Positions 17,721 to 28,729 of a stretch of DNA of 64,000 nt are shown piece after piece. The first letter of the stretch is position 1. Each line of letters begins with the position of its first letter. Source of the stretch: Halomonas sp. QHL1 (GTDB lineage Bacteria; Pseudomonadota; Gammaproteobacteria; Pseudomonadales; Halomonadaceae); assembly GCF_001882345.1 (NCBI RefSeq), contig NZ_MINL01000001.1:3977852-4041851 (forward strand), given 5' to 3'. The position numbers were made by a program, and so were the translations under genes. Below the pieces are notes generated by a model. It was not told where the DNA came from. It saw only the letters and a program-made list of their open reading frames with translations, and made no database searches.

Positions 17721-19316
17721 TCAAAACTGGTTCATGGTGTTGTCTTTACCACCGGCTTTGAGCGCGGCATCGCCGTGGAAGAACTCTTTGTGATCATCAC
17801 CGATATTGGAGCCAGCCATATCCTGGTGGCGCACCGTGGCGATTCCTTGACGAATTTCCTGGCGCTGTACGCCTTTCACGTAAGCCAGCATACCTTCGTC
17901 GCCGAAGTAGCCTTTCGCTAGATTGTCGGTGGACAGGGCAGCAGTATGGTAAGTCGGTAGCGTGATTAAGTGGTGGAAGATGCCCGCTTCACGCGACGAG
18001 TCGCGCTGGAAATTACGCGTCCACTCATCAGCCAGCTGGCCAAGTTCGGTCTGGTCGTACTCGGCGCTCATCAGCTTGTCGCGCTGGTAAGCTGACACAT
18101 CTTTACCCTCTTCCTGCCATGCATCGAATACCTGCTGGCGGAAGTTCAGTGTCCAGTTGAACGACGGTGAGTTGTTGTAGACCAGTTTGGCATCCGGCAC
18201 GACATCGCGAATCCGGTTAACCATGCTGGCGATCTGGCCAACGTGGGGCTTCTCGGTTTCGATCCACAGCAGGTCGGCACCGTTTTGCAGGCTGGTGATA
18301 CAGTCAAGAATGACGCGATCTTCGCCAGTGCCTGGTTTGAACTGGTAGAGGCCCGAAGCGAGACGCTTGGGTTTCACCAGCTTGCCGTTCTGCTTGATGA
18401 CCACGTCGCCGTTGTTGATGTCGGCAGCGTTTTCGATCACATCGCCGTCGAGGAAGCTGTTGTACTGATCGCCTAGGTCACCGGGTTCATTGGTGACAGC
18501 AATTTTCTGGGTCAAGCCCGCGCCGAGTGAGTCGGTACGCGCAACGATAACGCCATCTTCAATGCCGAGTTCCAAAAAGGCGTAACGTACGGCGTTAATT
18601 TTGGCCAGGAAGTCTTCATGGGGCACGGTGACTTTACCGTCTTGGTGACCGCACTGCTTCTCATCAGAGACCTGATTTTCCAACTGGATGCAGCAGGCGC
18701 CCGCTTGAATAAACTTCTTGGCTAGCAGGTAGGTGGCTTCTGCGTTACCAAAGCCAGCGTCGATATCAGCAATGATGGGGACGATATGGGTTTCGTAGTT
18801 ATCGATTTTGCTGATCAGTTCCTGCTCTTTGCCGCTGTTACCAGCCTCTTTGGCTTCGTCCAGGTCGCGGAACAGGTGGTTAAGTTCCCATGCATCGGCT
18901 TGCTTCAGGAAGGTGTAGAGCTCTTCGATCAGATCCGCGACCGAGGTTTTTTCGTGCATTGACTGGTCGGGCAGCGGGCCGAATTCGGAGCGCAGCGCGG
19001 CAACCATCCAGCCTGACAGGTAGAGGTAGCTACGTTTGGTGGTGCCAAAGTGCTTTTTGATCGAGATAAGCTTCTGCTGACCAATAAAGCCGTGCCAGCA
19101 GCCCAGTGACTGGGTGTACTGCGCGGTATCAGCATCGTAAGCGGCCATATCTTCGCGCATGACTTTGGCGGTGTAGCGAGCAATGTCCAGGCCGGTGTGA
19201 AAACGGTTTTGAGCACGCATACGGGCAGCATACTCAGGTTTGATGGCTTCCCATTTGCCGCCTTGTGCTTCGCGTAGCTGGGCCATGGCTTTGATATCGT
19301 CGAGCAGTCCTGTCAT
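17721..19316 (-). CDS. aceA: Isocitrate lyase
   Basis: 531-residue glyoxylate-cycle enzyme splitting isocitrate into succinate and glyoxylate, needed for growth on acetate or fatty acids. It is the longer (about 530-residue) form found in Pseudomonas and Acinetobacter. The catalytic loop reads KQCGHQDGKV with the active cysteine near residue 221; the Mg-binding region IADIDAGFGNAEATYLLAKK precedes it, and WIETEKPHV and NNSPSFNW are also present. GAGGG lies eight bases before the ATG. No malate synthase or isocitrate dehydrogenase kinase is in the window. Icd, its competitor for isocitrate, is 7 kb away. Confidence 0.97.
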   Translation of the reverse strand: MTGLLDDIKAMAQLREAQGGKWEAIKPEYAARMRAQNRFHTGLDIARYTAKVMREDMAAYDADTAQYTQSLGCWHGFIGQQKLISIKKHFGTTKRSYLYLSGWMVAALRSEFGPLPDQSMHEKTSVADLIEELYTFLKQADAWELNHLFRDLDEAKEAGNSGKEQELISKIDNYETHIVPIIADIDAGFGNAEATYLLAKKFIQAGACCIQLENQVSDEKQCGHQDGKVTVPHEDFLAKINAVRYAFLELGIEDGVIVARTDSLGAGLTQKIAVTNEPGDLGDQYNSFLDGDVIENAADINNGDVVIKQNGKLVKPKRLASGLYQFKPGTGEDRVILDCITSLQNGADLLWIETEKPHVGQIASMVNRIRDVVPDAKLVYNNSPSFNWTLNFRQQVFDAWQEEGKDVSAYQRDKLMSAEYDQTELGQLADEWTRNFQRDSSREAGIFHHLITLPTYHTAALSTDNLAKGYFGDEGMLAYVKGVQRQEIRQGIATVRHQDMAGSNIGDDHKEFFHGDAALKAGGKDNTMNQF

Positions 19317-19528
19317 GAGCTTACCCTCTTCGGTTGTGTTAGCAGTTCTTCAATGCTGATGGTGTTTCGCCAATCAGTGCTTGCTAATGCTGCACCTGCG
19401 AAGTTGTATTCAGCATCATTGAATTTCGCGTTTTTGTCTTTAAGCCAATCGTCTCTAAGCCAATCGTATTGGGTACTAGAGACATCAGAGCCAAGTGCAT
19501 CTGATACAGCGTCGTGGGCTTGAAGCAT
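19313..19528 (-). CDS. Possible small leader ORF coupled to aceA
   Basis: A 71-codon frame ends in an ATGA overlap with the aceA start, the arrangement expected of a translationally coupled gene. A 15-bp tandem duplication inside it stays in frame and gives DWLRD-DWLKD. Against it: no good ribosome-binding site precedes 19528, composition is ordinary, and the aceA ribosome site lies inside it. I do not recognise the peptide. It may be untranslated leader. Confidence 0.25.
   Translation of the reverse strand: MLQAHDAVSDALGSDVSSTQYDWLRDDWLKDKNAKFNDAEYNFAGAALASTDWRNTISIEELLTQPKRVSS
19441..19470. repeat. 15-bp tandem duplication upstream of aceA
   Basis: TAAGCCAATCGTCTC at 19441-19455 is followed directly by TAAGCCAATCGTATT at 19456-19470 (13 of 15 identical). 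It lies about 125-155 bases upstream of the aceA start codon. Confidence 0.9.
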
Positions 19529-19680
19529 TTACCCCATCGCCATAGCGCTGCAATGCAACAACTATCCACGAGGATGGCTCAATGAACAATTGGCACTTGG
19601 GGGCACAGGTCGTTGTAACCCGACTACAGAGAGGGGCGAAAGCGGTGGGTTTGTGTAGTGGTTTTTCGTCGGGAAGGCAT

Positions 19681-19705
19681 AAAAAAGCACTGCCGAGGCA
19701 GTGCT
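19681..19705 (-). terminator. Terminator of the roxA-GNAT unit
   Basis: Read on the minus strand, AGCACTGC and GCAGTGCT close an 8-bp stem on loop CTCG, followed by six T. It lies about 140 bases beyond the GNAT stop codon; the stretch between them holds a separate palindromic block. Confidence 0.88.
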
Positions 19706-19740
19706 AGATGTGGGTAGTAAATAAAATGCGTTGAGAGAGA

Positions 19741-19842
19741 ATCGGAATCGGCCCGTAGCGGGGGTCTTTTGCCATGGATGGCAAAAGTAGCGCCCATGGA
19801 TGGGTTCACAGCGCCCCCGCCGAGGGTTGATCCGATTCGGTG
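19741..19842. repeat. Nested palindromic intergenic element with CCATGGATGG modules
   Basis: The block contains a hairpin CTTTTGCC-ATGGAT-GGCAAAAG (19766-19787). A second copy of the CCATGGATGG motif follows at 19794-19803. Outer arms GCGGGGG (19758) and CCCCCGC (19813) pair, as do imperfect CGGAATCGG / CCGATTCGG arms at the two ends. No coding frame makes sense here. It resembles REP/BIME-like intergenic repeats. It lies in the 3' untranslated region of the GNAT gene. Confidence 0.75.
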
Positions 19843-19843
19843 C

Positions 19844-20284
19844 CTACTGGTGTTGAAATTCCGTAAGCGAAAGCGTCATTTCTCGATGGGGGATGCCTGC
19901 ATCCAGAAACTCATCGCCGTGGGCGACGAAGCCTAACCGCTCATAAAACGCCAGCGCATGCACCTGTGAGCTGAGGGCTACCTGTGAGTGGCCCGCGTGG
20001 CGAGCCGCTTCAATAGCAGCTTGCATCAGCAGTACGCCAATGCCTGTGCCGCGAGCCTCGGAAAGTACCGCGACACGGCCAATGTGAGCATCGGGTAGTA
20101 GCCGTGCGGTGCCTACAGGTTGCCCGTCGAGAAGGGCCAAAAAGTGCTGGCACTCAGGATCCAGACCATCCCACTCCTCATCCTGGGGCACGTTTTGCTC
20201 TTCAATAAACACCCTGCGCCGAATCTCGCTGGCAGCCTGGCCAAGCGTTTCCCAGGTGCCAGTAGTAATGTGCGTAATCGCCAT
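19844..20284 (-). CDS. GNAT-family N-acetyltransferase
   Basis: 146-residue acetyl-CoA-dependent acetyltransferase. The N-terminal RRRVFIEEQNVPQDEEWDGLD is typical of the YjcF/ElaA-like subgroup. The acetyl-CoA binding motif A is IGRVAVLSEARGTGIGVLLM, near residues 68-87, and the C-terminal ALAFYERLGFVAHGDEFLDAGIPHREM matches motif B. Its ATG shares one base with the stop of roxA (TAATG), so the two genes are coupled. The acceptor substrate cannot be told from sequence. Confidence 0.85.
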   Translation of the reverse strand: MAITHITTGTWETLGQAASEIRRRVFIEEQNVPQDEEWDGLDPECQHFLALLDGQPVGTARLLPDAHIGRVAVLSEARGTGIGVLLMQAAIEAARHAGHSQVALSSQVHALAFYERLGFVAHGDEFLDAGIPHREMTLSLTEFQHQ

Positions 20285-21474
20285 TAGTACTCCTCGTCGT
20301 CATCACCTTCATCGCTCATAAAGCCGAGGCTGCCGGTATTGACCAATTGGGTGATGAGCGCCGCTGCGCCGTCAAGCTCAAGGTCTTCAGCGTAAAGCGG
20401 GGTAGTGTCGGCAAGTCGCTTAGCTAACTCAGCCGAGCAGGTGTGGCCGTCGCCATCGACAAACAGCGTGGTGCCGCTGGCATCACTACGCCAAGCAAAG
20501 CGTGAGCCGGGCATATGGTAGAGCGGTTCACCCTCTTGTAGTTGAGCAACAAGCGCCGCTTCGTCCATCGGTGTTTCAAGCGGTACCACTTGATCAACAT
20601 ATTTTGGTTGAGTCATCACCCGGCCAAACCACTGGGCGACTTGGGTCGGGTTATCCAGCGTCGACATAATCAGCTGACGCATACGTTCAACGGCTGCATC
20701 GTCCAATTCACCGATCTGCTGCGCAGGCGCCATGCCCGCATCGCTGTAACGCTGTGAGGCGGGAAGCTGCTCGCCTAAATAGTCCGCATAGGAGGTGATC
20801 GTCTCATCTGCGGAAGGTGCCCGGAAGCCCACCGAAATGGTCATGCAGTCATCGCTCTGGCTAACGCCGTGATGTGCCCAGCCGGGGGGGAGATACAGCA
20901 TATCACCGGGGTCAAGCACCCAGTCGGAGTCGGGCTCTACGGTGAATTCTTTCAGGATACGAAGATCGATACCTTGGATGATCGGCGCATCTTCCGTGAG
21001 CTTGCCTCCCAGCTGCCAGCGTCGATGTCCGCTGGCCTGGAGCAGAAACACATCGTATTGATCGATATGCGCGCCCACATTGCCGCCAGGAGGCGCGTAG
21101 CTGATCATCACGTCATCGAGCCGCCAGCGCGGCAGGAAGTCAAACTCGTCCAACAGCGCTGCCACTGCGGGCACATAGTGATCAACTGCCTGTACCAGCA
21201 GACTCCAATTGTTTTCCGGTAGCCGTTCAAAGGTGGCTTCATCGAAGGGGCCGTGGGAGACCTGCCAAGTGCCGTCCGGGCCTTCTTCTTCGACTAGGCG
21301 TGCTTCTACGCCAGGCTCGCAGGCGAGACCGGCCAGCTCGTCAGCCTCAATAGGGCTGATGAAATCTGGCATCGCGCCACGGATCAGCAGCGGCTTTTGC
21401 TGCCAATAATTGGCCAGAAAGTCTGCGGCGGTAAGGTCGCCCAGCAGGGTTAACGGCTTATCGTGATGGTTCAT
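20284..21474 (-). CDS. roxA: 50S ribosomal protein L16 3-hydroxylase RoxA (cupin oxygenase)
   Basis: 396-residue JmjC-type 2-oxoglutarate/Fe(II) oxygenase of the YcfD/RoxA family, which hydroxylates an arginine of ribosomal protein L16. The iron ligands are visible as His136-x-Asp138 in AHIDQYDVF and the distal histidine in PGWAHHGVSQ near residue 201. The N-terminal FLANYWQQKPLLIRGA is the family hallmark. The C-terminal winged-helix-like region is present and the tail is highly acidic (DEGDDDEEY). First gene of a unit with the GNAT acetyltransferase. Confidence 0.93.
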   Translation of the reverse strand: MNHHDKPLTLLGDLTAADFLANYWQQKPLLIRGAMPDFISPIEADELAGLACEPGVEARLVEEEGPDGTWQVSHGPFDEATFERLPENNWSLLVQAVDHYVPAVAALLDEFDFLPRWRLDDVMISYAPPGGNVGAHIDQYDVFLLQASGHRRWQLGGKLTEDAPIIQGIDLRILKEFTVEPDSDWVLDPGDMLYLPPGWAHHGVSQSDDCMTISVGFRAPSADETITSYADYLGEQLPASQRYSDAGMAPAQQIGELDDAAVERMRQLIMSTLDNPTQVAQWFGRVMTQPKYVDQVVPLETPMDEAALVAQLQEGEPLYHMPGSRFAWRSDASGTTLFVDGDGHTCSAELAKRLADTTPLYAEDLELDGAAALITQLVNTGSLGFMSDEGDDDEEY

Positions 21475-21502
21475 GGCATGCCCTGGCGTTAGTTAGATGG
21501 CG

Positions 21503-22944
<1,442 letters not shown>

Positions 22945-22979
22945 TTAGTCGAGAGCAGATTAATCGATTCGATAGTGGC

Positions 22980-23621
22980 TTAACTGAGGCTGTCCAGCGC
23001 CCGGCGTAGCGCTTTGCGCTGGAATACCAGCTTCCAGCGCCGCCCGCCTTGCTGGTGCCACAATAGCCCAAAGCGAATGCCGGCCATTAAACAGGCGCGC
23101 ACCCGCTCGGGCATCATGCGGCTCTGCAGTAACGAAGGGTCGCCCTGCACCACAATACGGGTTTTAAACGTGGAGATCGTCTCCTGGTAAGCTTCCCCTA
23201 GGCTGGCGACCACGTTTTCATGAGTGGGGCCGAAGTGTTCGGCCTGACCCTGAATGCGGGTTAGCTTTTGGCCCAGCGAATCCATCATGTCGTTATTGGT
23301 GCGCAGTTTGTTCATCAACATTAGCAGCGAAAAGCCGTAACGCAGCACCACCGGATTCGCCTGCTTACGCCCCACCAGGGCTTCTAAAGTATCCAGGCCG
23401 CGGCGAAGATTATTGGGGTGCCCGCCATAGATTGCTTCGAAGTTCTCCGGGTTGGTATCCACGGTGGCTTCAATCAGCGTTTCCCAGGCGCGCGGGTCGA
23501 CTTGACCGGTGCGGGCGAGTTCGTCAACCAGACTGGCGGCTTGAAACACGCCCGCTAGGGCAAGCGCTTGGCGAGCGGCCGGGGAGTCGGGGGCACGATG
23601 AATCGGGGTGATTGGACTCAT
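22980..23621 (-). CDS. hflD: HflD, high-frequency-lysogenization protein homologue
   Basis: 213-residue all-helical protein of the HflD (YcfC) family, the same length as the E. coli protein. That protein binds phage lambda CII and associates with the inner membrane; its everyday role is not known. The start at 23621 (MSPITPIHR) overlaps the mnmA stop as ATGA, which fixes it better than an upstream frame beginning at 23726. The conserved block [23 protein letters not shown] is in the expected place. It lies between mnmA and purB, its usual position. Confidence 0.92.
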   Translation of the reverse strand: MSPITPIHRAPDSPAARQALALAGVFQAASLVDELARTGQVDPRAWETLIEATVDTNPENFEAIYGGHPNNLRRGLDTLEALVGRKQANPVVLRYGFSLLMLMNKLRTNNDMMDSLGQKLTRIQGQAEHFGPTHENVVASLGEAYQETISTFKTRIVVQGDPSLLQSRMMPERVRACLMAGIRFGLLWHQQGGRRWKLVFQRKALRRALDSLS

Positions 23622-24778
23622 GCAGCGGCCTCCGCGGTTTTCTTCCAGGTCGCGCGAATAACACCGCCGCCTAAGCAAATATCGCCATCGTAAAGGACCA
23701 GTGATTGGCCTGGGGTTACCGCCCACTGTGGGTCATCGAAGGTGACCTCTACACCGCCGTCTGGCAGAGCGCGCATTTCACAGCCGCAGTCGCTTTGCCG
23801 ATAGCGCGTCTTGGCGGTAAAGCGGCCCTGCTGAACCGGCGGCTCGCCCGCCACCCAATCCATGGCCTCTGTAGCCAACGTGTCGGAGTAGAGTAGCTGA
23901 TCATGCTTACCCTGCACCGCGACCAGCACGTTGCGATCAAGATCTTTCGCCGCCACGTACCAGGGCTCTTCCGAGTAGTTGGCAAGCCCACCAATGCCTA
24001 GGCCCTGACGCTGGCCCAGGGTGTAGTACATCAGCCCCATATGTTTGCCGATCACATCGCCATCCGGCGTTTCAATAGTGCCGGGCTGGGCGGGTAGGTA
24101 CTGCTGAAGGAAGTCGCGAAAGCGCCGCTCGCCGATAAAGCAGATCCCGGTGGAGTCTTTTTTCTTGGCGGTAATCAGCCCGTGCTGTTCTGCAAGCGCA
24201 CGCACGGCGGGTTTTTCCAACTCACCCACAGGGAACAGGGTGCGGGCAATAGCGGCTTCCGGCACCGCATGGAGGAAGTAGCTTTGATCTTTATTGCCGT
24301 CCAGACCTTTAAGCAGACGCGGGCGGCCATCACGCACCCCCTGGCGTACATAGTGGCCGGTCGCGATTTTGTCGGCACCCAGCATCTCTGCATATTCAAG
24401 GAATACCTTAAACTTGATCTCCCGATTACACAGAATATCCGGGTTGGGCGTGCGACCCGCATTGTATTCAGCTAAGAAGTGCTCAAATACATTATCCCAA
24501 TACTCGGCGGCAAAATTAGCGGTGTGCAGCTTAATGCCCAGTTTGGCGCAAACCGCCTCGGCGTCGGCGAGATCCTCTTTAGCCGTGCAATATTCGGTGC
24601 CGTCGTCTTCATCCCAGTTTTTCATAAACAGGCCTTCTACCTCATAGCCTTGCTGCATGAGGAGAAGAGCAGAAACGGACGAGTCGACGCCGCCGGACAT
24701 ACCGACAATCACTTTGCCGTTAGCAGAGGAACCGGTAATGGTTGAGCCAGTGCTGGATGACTCGGTATTGGATGACAT
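23618..24778 (-). CDS. mnmA: tRNA-specific 2-thiouridylase MnmA
   Basis: About 386 residues. It installs the sulfur of 2-thiouridine at position 34 of tRNA-Lys, tRNA-Glu and tRNA-Gln, with sulfur relayed from the Tus system. The PP-loop GMSGGVDSS is near residue 28. The two catalytic cysteines lie in [11 protein letters not shown] and [12 protein letters not shown]. An unusual Ser/Thr-rich leader of about 20 residues precedes the PP-loop domain. Two in-frame ATGs lie six bases apart; the inner one (24778) has GAGG at the right distance. tRNA-Glu(TTC), a substrate, is encoded three times at 62 kb. Confidence 0.96.
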   Translation of the reverse strand: MSSNTESSSTGSTITGSSANGKVIVGMSGGVDSSVSALLLMQQGYEVEGLFMKNWDEDDGTEYCTAKEDLADAEAVCAKLGIKLHTANFAAEYWDNVFEHFLAEYNAGRTPNPDILCNREIKFKVFLEYAEMLGADKIATGHYVRQGVRDGRPRLLKGLDGNKDQSYFLHAVPEAAIARTLFPVGELEKPAVRALAEQHGLITAKKKDSTGICFIGERRFRDFLQQYLPAQPGTIETPDGDVIGKHMGLMYYTLGQRQGLGIGGLANYSEEPWYVAAKDLDRNVLVAVQGKHDQLLYSDTLATEAMDWVAGEPPVQQGRFTAKTRYRQSDCGCEMRALPDGGVEVTFDDPQWAVTPGQSLVLYDGDICLGGGVIRATWKKTAEAAA

Positions 24779-24866
24779 AGGCATCCTCAGTAGAAGTGGT
24801 GTGCAAAAGAACAGGGTGCAATTGGGCGAGGATTATACACGATGGGGGGTAATGGCTTCGAGTGCT

Positions 24867-25307
24867 TCACTCGCGAATCACTGCAAGTGGGTAACAAGGG
24901 CCGCCGAGCGCGTCCTCAATACGTTTGAGTACTAAAGGGCTGCGCAGGCGTGCCTGTTGATCCAACGTGCGTATTTGCTCAAGTGTGAGCCAGTGAGTGG
25001 CGTAAATATCGGGGTCCAGGGCGAGATCGAGCTGATGAAGCGGCTCGGCAACAAAGCCGTGGCTATGAAACGTTTGACCATCGTCGGTATGAAAAACGTA
25101 CAGGCCCAGATATCCGGTGAGTGATACCTGCCAAGCAGTCTCCTCCAATACCTCGCGCAGGATGGCGGTGATAGGGCCTTCTCCCGGTTCTATATGCCCG
25201 GCGGGCTGGTTAAACACGGTCTGGGGGCCGCCGCGCTGCTCTTCCACCAGCAAAAAACGCTCACCCAGCTGAATGACACAGGCTGCCGTGCTGCGAATAA
25301 GGCTCAT
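24867..25307 (-). CDS. nudJ: Nudix hydrolase, NudJ-like phosphatase
   Basis: 146-residue Nudix enzyme. The Nudix box is GHIEPGEGPITAIL followed by REVLEETAW, with an alanine in place of the usual last glycine. The N-terminal TAACVIQLGERFLLVEEQ is typical of NudJ, which hydrolyses nucleoside di- and triphosphates and thiamine pyrophosphate intermediates in E. coli. NudJ is classically found beside mnmA and rluE, as here. Its start overlaps the rluE stop by one base. Confidence 0.9.
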   Translation of the reverse strand: MSLIRSTAACVIQLGERFLLVEEQRGGPQTVFNQPAGHIEPGEGPITAILREVLEETAWQVSLTGYLGLYVFHTDDGQTFHSHGFVAEPLHQLDLALDPDIYATHWLTLEQIRTLDQQARLRSPLVLKRIEDALGGPCYPLAVIRE

Positions 25308-25939
25308 CAGGGTTTCCTGTGTTTTGTGGCGGGCCGCGCTCGCTGATCTTTTTGTGGAGCTTTTCGCCGATTTGGGTGCTTATCGGTAGGCCGGGGGGCG
25401 TGTAGGGTTTCTTTGCGCCATTCACCGGGGGCTAATCCATCCAGTTGCCAGGGGCCGATGGCGGTGCGAATCAAGCGCAGCGTGGGAAAGCCAACATGGG
25501 CGGTCATACGGCGCACTTGGCGGTTACGACCTTCGCTGATAGTGAGTTCCAGCCAGCTAGTCGACGGATGGCGCTTAGGGTCGATGGGCGGTTGGCGTGG
25601 TGCGCTAGCAGGGGGATCTATCCGGCGCGCCTTGGCTGGCTGCGTTGGGCCATCTTTCAGCGTAATTCCCTGACGCAGTGAAGTCAGCGCTGCCTCACTA
25701 ATATCGCCTTCCACCTGGACCCAGTAGGTTTTGGGCTGCTTATGGCGCGGGTGAGAGATACGGTGAATCAATTCGCCATCATCGCTGAGCAGCAGCAGGC
25801 CTTCAGAGTCATAATCTAGCCGCCCTGCGGCATATACGCCCGGCACAGCAATAACATCGGCTAATGTGGCACGCCCTTGTTTATCGGTAAACTGAGAGAG
25901 CATACGATAGGGCTTATGCAGTAAATATAAAGTGCTCAT
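25307..25939 (-). CDS. rluE: 23S rRNA pseudouridine synthase, RluE-like
   Basis: 210-residue RsuA/RluE-family enzyme that converts a uridine of 23S rRNA to pseudouridine (U2457 in E. coli). The catalytic aspartate is in GRLDYDSEGLLLL, near residue 40; the second family motif is ISEGRNRQVRRMTAHVGFPTLRLIR, near 133-157. There is no S4 domain, as usual for RluE. A basic tail of about 35 residues (KHPNRRKAPQKDQRARP) extends beyond the core and may add RNA affinity. It forms a two-gene unit with nudJ. Confidence 0.92.
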   Translation of the reverse strand: MSTLYLLHKPYRMLSQFTDKQGRATLADVIAVPGVYAAGRLDYDSEGLLLLSDDGELIHRISHPRHKQPKTYWVQVEGDISEAALTSLRQGITLKDGPTQPAKARRIDPPASAPRQPPIDPKRHPSTSWLELTISEGRNRQVRRMTAHVGFPTLRLIRTAIGPWQLDGLAPGEWRKETLHAPRPTDKHPNRRKAPQKDQRARPATKHRKP

Positions 25940-26022
25940 AGTCTCTTTAGGGGGTTACCTGGATTTGTCGACAATCTCTCATGTGATTAAAATGCAGCGC
26001 TGGTATACTTTTCGAAACTGTT

Positions 26023-26058
26023 TCAACAACCCGCTCAACAACCGTCTCAATCACCACC
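26023..26058. repeat. 12-bp tandem triplication upstream of icd
   Basis: TCAACAACCCGC, TCAACAACCGTC and TCAATCACCACC lie head to tail, starting at 26023, 26035 and 26047. They sit about 150 bases upstream of the icd start. Confidence 0.85.
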
Positions 26059-26075
26059 GATCGATAATTGAGCAA

Positions 26076-26105
26076 GCTAAATAAAGCTAGATAAAGCCAA
26101 ATAAA
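26076..26105. repeat. 10-bp tandem triplication upstream of icd
   Basis: GCTAAATAAA, GCTAGATAAA and GCCAAATAAA lie head to tail. A second, unrelated tandem array lies 18 bases to the left in the same leader. Confidence 0.9.
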
Positions 26106-26166
26106 ACGGCCCAGCCTGCTTCGCGGCATGGTCTCTCGTTGAATGAGTCGCGTCGCTCAGGGTCTT

Positions 26167-26172
26167 TATAAT
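26167..26172 (+). promoter_or_regulatory. Candidate -10 element of icd
   Basis: A perfect TATAAT lies 31 bases upstream of the icd ATG. No matching -35 hexamer is found at 16-18 bases, so the promoter may depend on an activator or the match may be chance. Confidence 0.4.
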
Positions 26173-26202
26173 CACAGCGATAGAAAAAGAGGTTAACGCA
26201 AA

Positions 26203-28440
26203 ATGTCTAAAACGCCGAAGATCATTTACACGCTCACCGACGAGGCGCCTGCGCTCGCAACATATTCTTTGCTACCGATTATTGACGCCTTCACCGACGC
26301 TGCTGGTATCGAAGTGGAAACCCGCGATATCTCCCTTGCGGCTCGCGTTCTCTCTTTATTTCCCGATTACTTGACTGAAGAGCAGCGTATCGAGGACCAC
26401 CTGGCCGAGCTAGGTGCGCTGGCTAAGGTTCCAGAAGCCAATATCATCAAGTTGCCCAATATCAGCGCCTCCATGCCGCAGCTGCGCGCAGTGATCAAAG
26501 AGCTGCAAGAACAGGGCTACCCACTGCCGGAATATCCTAGCGAGCCAAGTAACGACGAAGAGAAAGATATCAAAGCGCGCTATGACAAAGTCAAAGGCAG
26601 CGCGGTTAACCCAGTGTTGCGTGAAGGTAACTCTGACCGTCGCGCGCCGAAGGCCGTTAAAGAGTACGCGCGCAAGTATCCTCACTCGATGGGTGAGTGG
26701 AGTCAGGCCTCACGCAGCCACGTTTCCCACATGCATAAGGGCGATTTCTACGACGGTGAGAAATCGATAACGCTGGATCGTGCGCACAATGTGAAGATGG
26801 AACTGACCACCAAGAGTGGCCAGACCCAGGTGCTCAAGTCGAACATCCCGCTACTCGAAGGCGAGATCATCGACAGCATGTTCATGAGCAAAAAAGCATT
26901 GCTCGAATTCTACGAGCGGGAAATAGAAGATGCTCGTGAATCTGGCGTCATGTTCTCGTTGCACGTGAAAGCGACGATGATGAAGGTCTCGCACCCGATT
27001 GTGTTTGGCCACTGTATCAAGATTTTTTACAAAGACGCCTTTGAGAAACACGGTGAGTTGTTTAAAGAGCTGGGTGTCGATGTCAACAATGGCATCGCTA
27101 ATCTTTACGAAAAAATAGAAACGCTGTCAGAATCGCAGCGTGATGAAATCATCAGCGACTTGCATGCCTGCCATGAAAAACGCCCAGAGTTGGCGATGGT
27201 CGATTCGGCTCGTGGTATCACCAACTTCCACTCGCCCAGCGATGTGATTGTGGACGCTTCGATGCCGGCGATGATTCGTGCCGGGGGCAAGATGTACGGC
27301 GGTGACGGTCGTCTTAAGGACGTCAAGGCCGTTATGCCCGAGTCCACGTTCGCGCGTATTTATCAGGAAATGATCAATTTCTGTAAATGGCACGGTGCGT
27401 TTGATCCGGCGACGATGGGCACTGTACCCAACGTTGGCCTGATGGCGCAAAAAGCCGAAGAGTACGGCTCCCACGACAAGACCTTTGAAATTCCGGAAGA
27501 CGGTGTTGCTAATATCGTCGATCTGGATACGGGCGAAGTGCTGTTGACCCAAAACGTGGAGCAGGGCGATATCTGGCGGATGTGCCAGGTCAAGGACGCG
27601 CCGATTCGCGACTGGGTTAGATTGGCAGTGGAGCGCTGCCGTGATTCTGGTATGCCGACGGTGTTCTGGCTCGACCCATACCGCCCGCACGAGAACGAGT
27701 TGATCAAAAAGGTCAAAACGTACCTCAAGGATCACGACACTGATGGGCTCGAAATCCATATCATGTCCCAGGTTCGGGCAATGCGTTACACCCTGGAACG
27801 TGTGATTCGTGGCCTCGATACTATCTCGGTTACGGGCAATATCCTGCGCGATTACCTGACGGATCTGTTCCCGATTCTTGAGCTGGGCACCAGTGCCAAG
27901 ATGCTCTCTATTGTCCCGCTGATGGATGGCGGCGGTTTGTTTGAGACCGGTGCTGGTGGCTCCGCGCCTAAGCACGTTCAGCAGTTGCTGGAAGAGAATC
28001 ACCTGCGTTGGGACAGCCTTGGCGAGTTTCTGGCGCTGGTGGCCTCTTTGGAGCACCTCGCCAAACGCTTTAGCAACGACCGTGCTAAGCTGTTGGCGAA
28101 AGCACTGGATGAAGCTAACGGCAAGTTCCTCGAAAGCAACAAGTCACCTTCACGCAAAGTGGGTGAGCTGGATAACCGCGGAAGCCATTTCTACCTGGCG
28201 CTCTACTGGGCAGAAGCATTGGCAGCTCAAGATGAAGATGCTGAACTGAAAACACGCTTTGCTCGCCTTGTGGAAACGCTGAAAGCCAACGAAACTACTA
28301 TTATTGATGAGCTCAACAGTGTTCAAGGGCAGCCGGTTGATCTTAAAGGCTACTATCACCCGAACGGAGAATTGGCTAGTCAAGTCATGCGTCCGAGCAA
28401 AACGCTCAACGAAGCGCTTGCAATGGTGGCAAACGACTGA
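26203..28440 (+). CDS. icd: NADP-dependent isocitrate dehydrogenase, monomeric type
   Basis: 745-residue monomeric isocitrate dehydrogenase, which oxidises isocitrate to 2-oxoglutarate in the TCA cycle with NADP. The N-terminal [20 protein letters not shown], the block [14 protein letters not shown] (isocitrate contacts) and the central [13 protein letters not shown] are all hallmarks of this class, which is unrelated in fold length to the 416-residue dimeric Icd. AAAAAGAGG lies before the ATG. A hairpin terminator follows. Acidic composition fits a halophile. It competes with isocitrate lyase for the same substrate. Confidence 0.97.
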   Translation: MSKTPKIIYTLTDEAPALATYSLLPIIDAFTDAAGIEVETRDISLAARVLSLFPDYLTEEQRIEDHLAELGALAKVPEANIIKLPNISASMPQLRAVIKELQEQGYPLPEYPSEPSNDEEKDIKARYDKVKGSAVNPVLREGNSDRRAPKAVKEYARKYPHSMGEWSQASRSHVSHMHKGDFYDGEKSITLDRAHNVKMELTTKSGQTQVLKSNIPLLEGEIIDSMFMSKKALLEFYEREIEDARESGVMFSLHVKATMMKVSHPIVFGHCIKIFYKDAFEKHGELFKELGVDVNNGIANLYEKIETLSESQRDEIISDLHACHEKRPELAMVDSARGITNFHSPSDVIVDASMPAMIRAGGKMYGGDGRLKDVKAVMPESTFARIYQEMINFCKWHGAFDPATMGTVPNVGLMAQKAEEYGSHDKTFEIPEDGVANIVDLDTGEVLLTQNVEQGDIWRMCQVKDAPIRDWVRLAVERCRDSGMPTVFWLDPYRPHENELIKKVKTYLKDHDTDGLEIHIMSQVRAMRYTLERVIRGLDTISVTGNILRDYLTDLFPILELGTSAKMLSIVPLMDGGGLFETGAGGSAPKHVQQLLEENHLRWDSLGEFLALVASLEHLAKRFSNDRAKLLAKALDEANGKFLESNKSPSRKVGELDNRGSHFYLALYWAEALAAQDEDAELKTRFARLVETLKANETTIIDELNSVQGQPVDLKGYYHPNGELASQVMRPSKTLNEALAMVAND

Positions 28441-28470
28441 GGTTTTAAAAGCCTAGGTTTTAAAAGGCCA
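28441..28470. repeat. 15-bp tandem duplication just after icd
   Basis: GGTTTTAAAAGCCTA at 28441-28455 is followed directly by GGTTTTAAAAGGCCA at 28456-28470. It starts at the first base after the icd stop codon. Confidence 0.9.
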
Positions 28471-28521
28471 AGCTTTTACCAGCATTCTGTGCGACCACTG
28501 CGCATGAAAACGCTGTGATAT

Positions 28522-28553
28522 CCCTCGCCTACCGTAGTGGGCGAGGGTTTTTT
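28522..28553 (+). terminator. Terminator of icd
   Basis: CCCTCGCC pairs with GGCGAGGG around a short loop, followed by TTTTTT. It lies about 80 bases beyond the icd stop. Confidence 0.92.
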
Positions 28554-28729
28554 GGCTTATGTAATATGTTAATTTTGTAATTTCCATGAACCCTTGCTGA
28601 TCGGCAGCGTCTTAAATGTAGAAAGCATTCTTTAGACGCCTCTAACGGTCAGTGTCGAGACAACCAACCGTGCTGCTTATGCCCAACCTAGATAGTTCAT
28701 GCTTGGCCATGTTACCCGTGCAAGCGGGA

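Noticed and set aside
27127..28056. 309-codon frame antisense to icd
   Set aside because: It lies wholly within icd, matches no family I recognise, and its composition is what high-GC codon use on the other strand produces.
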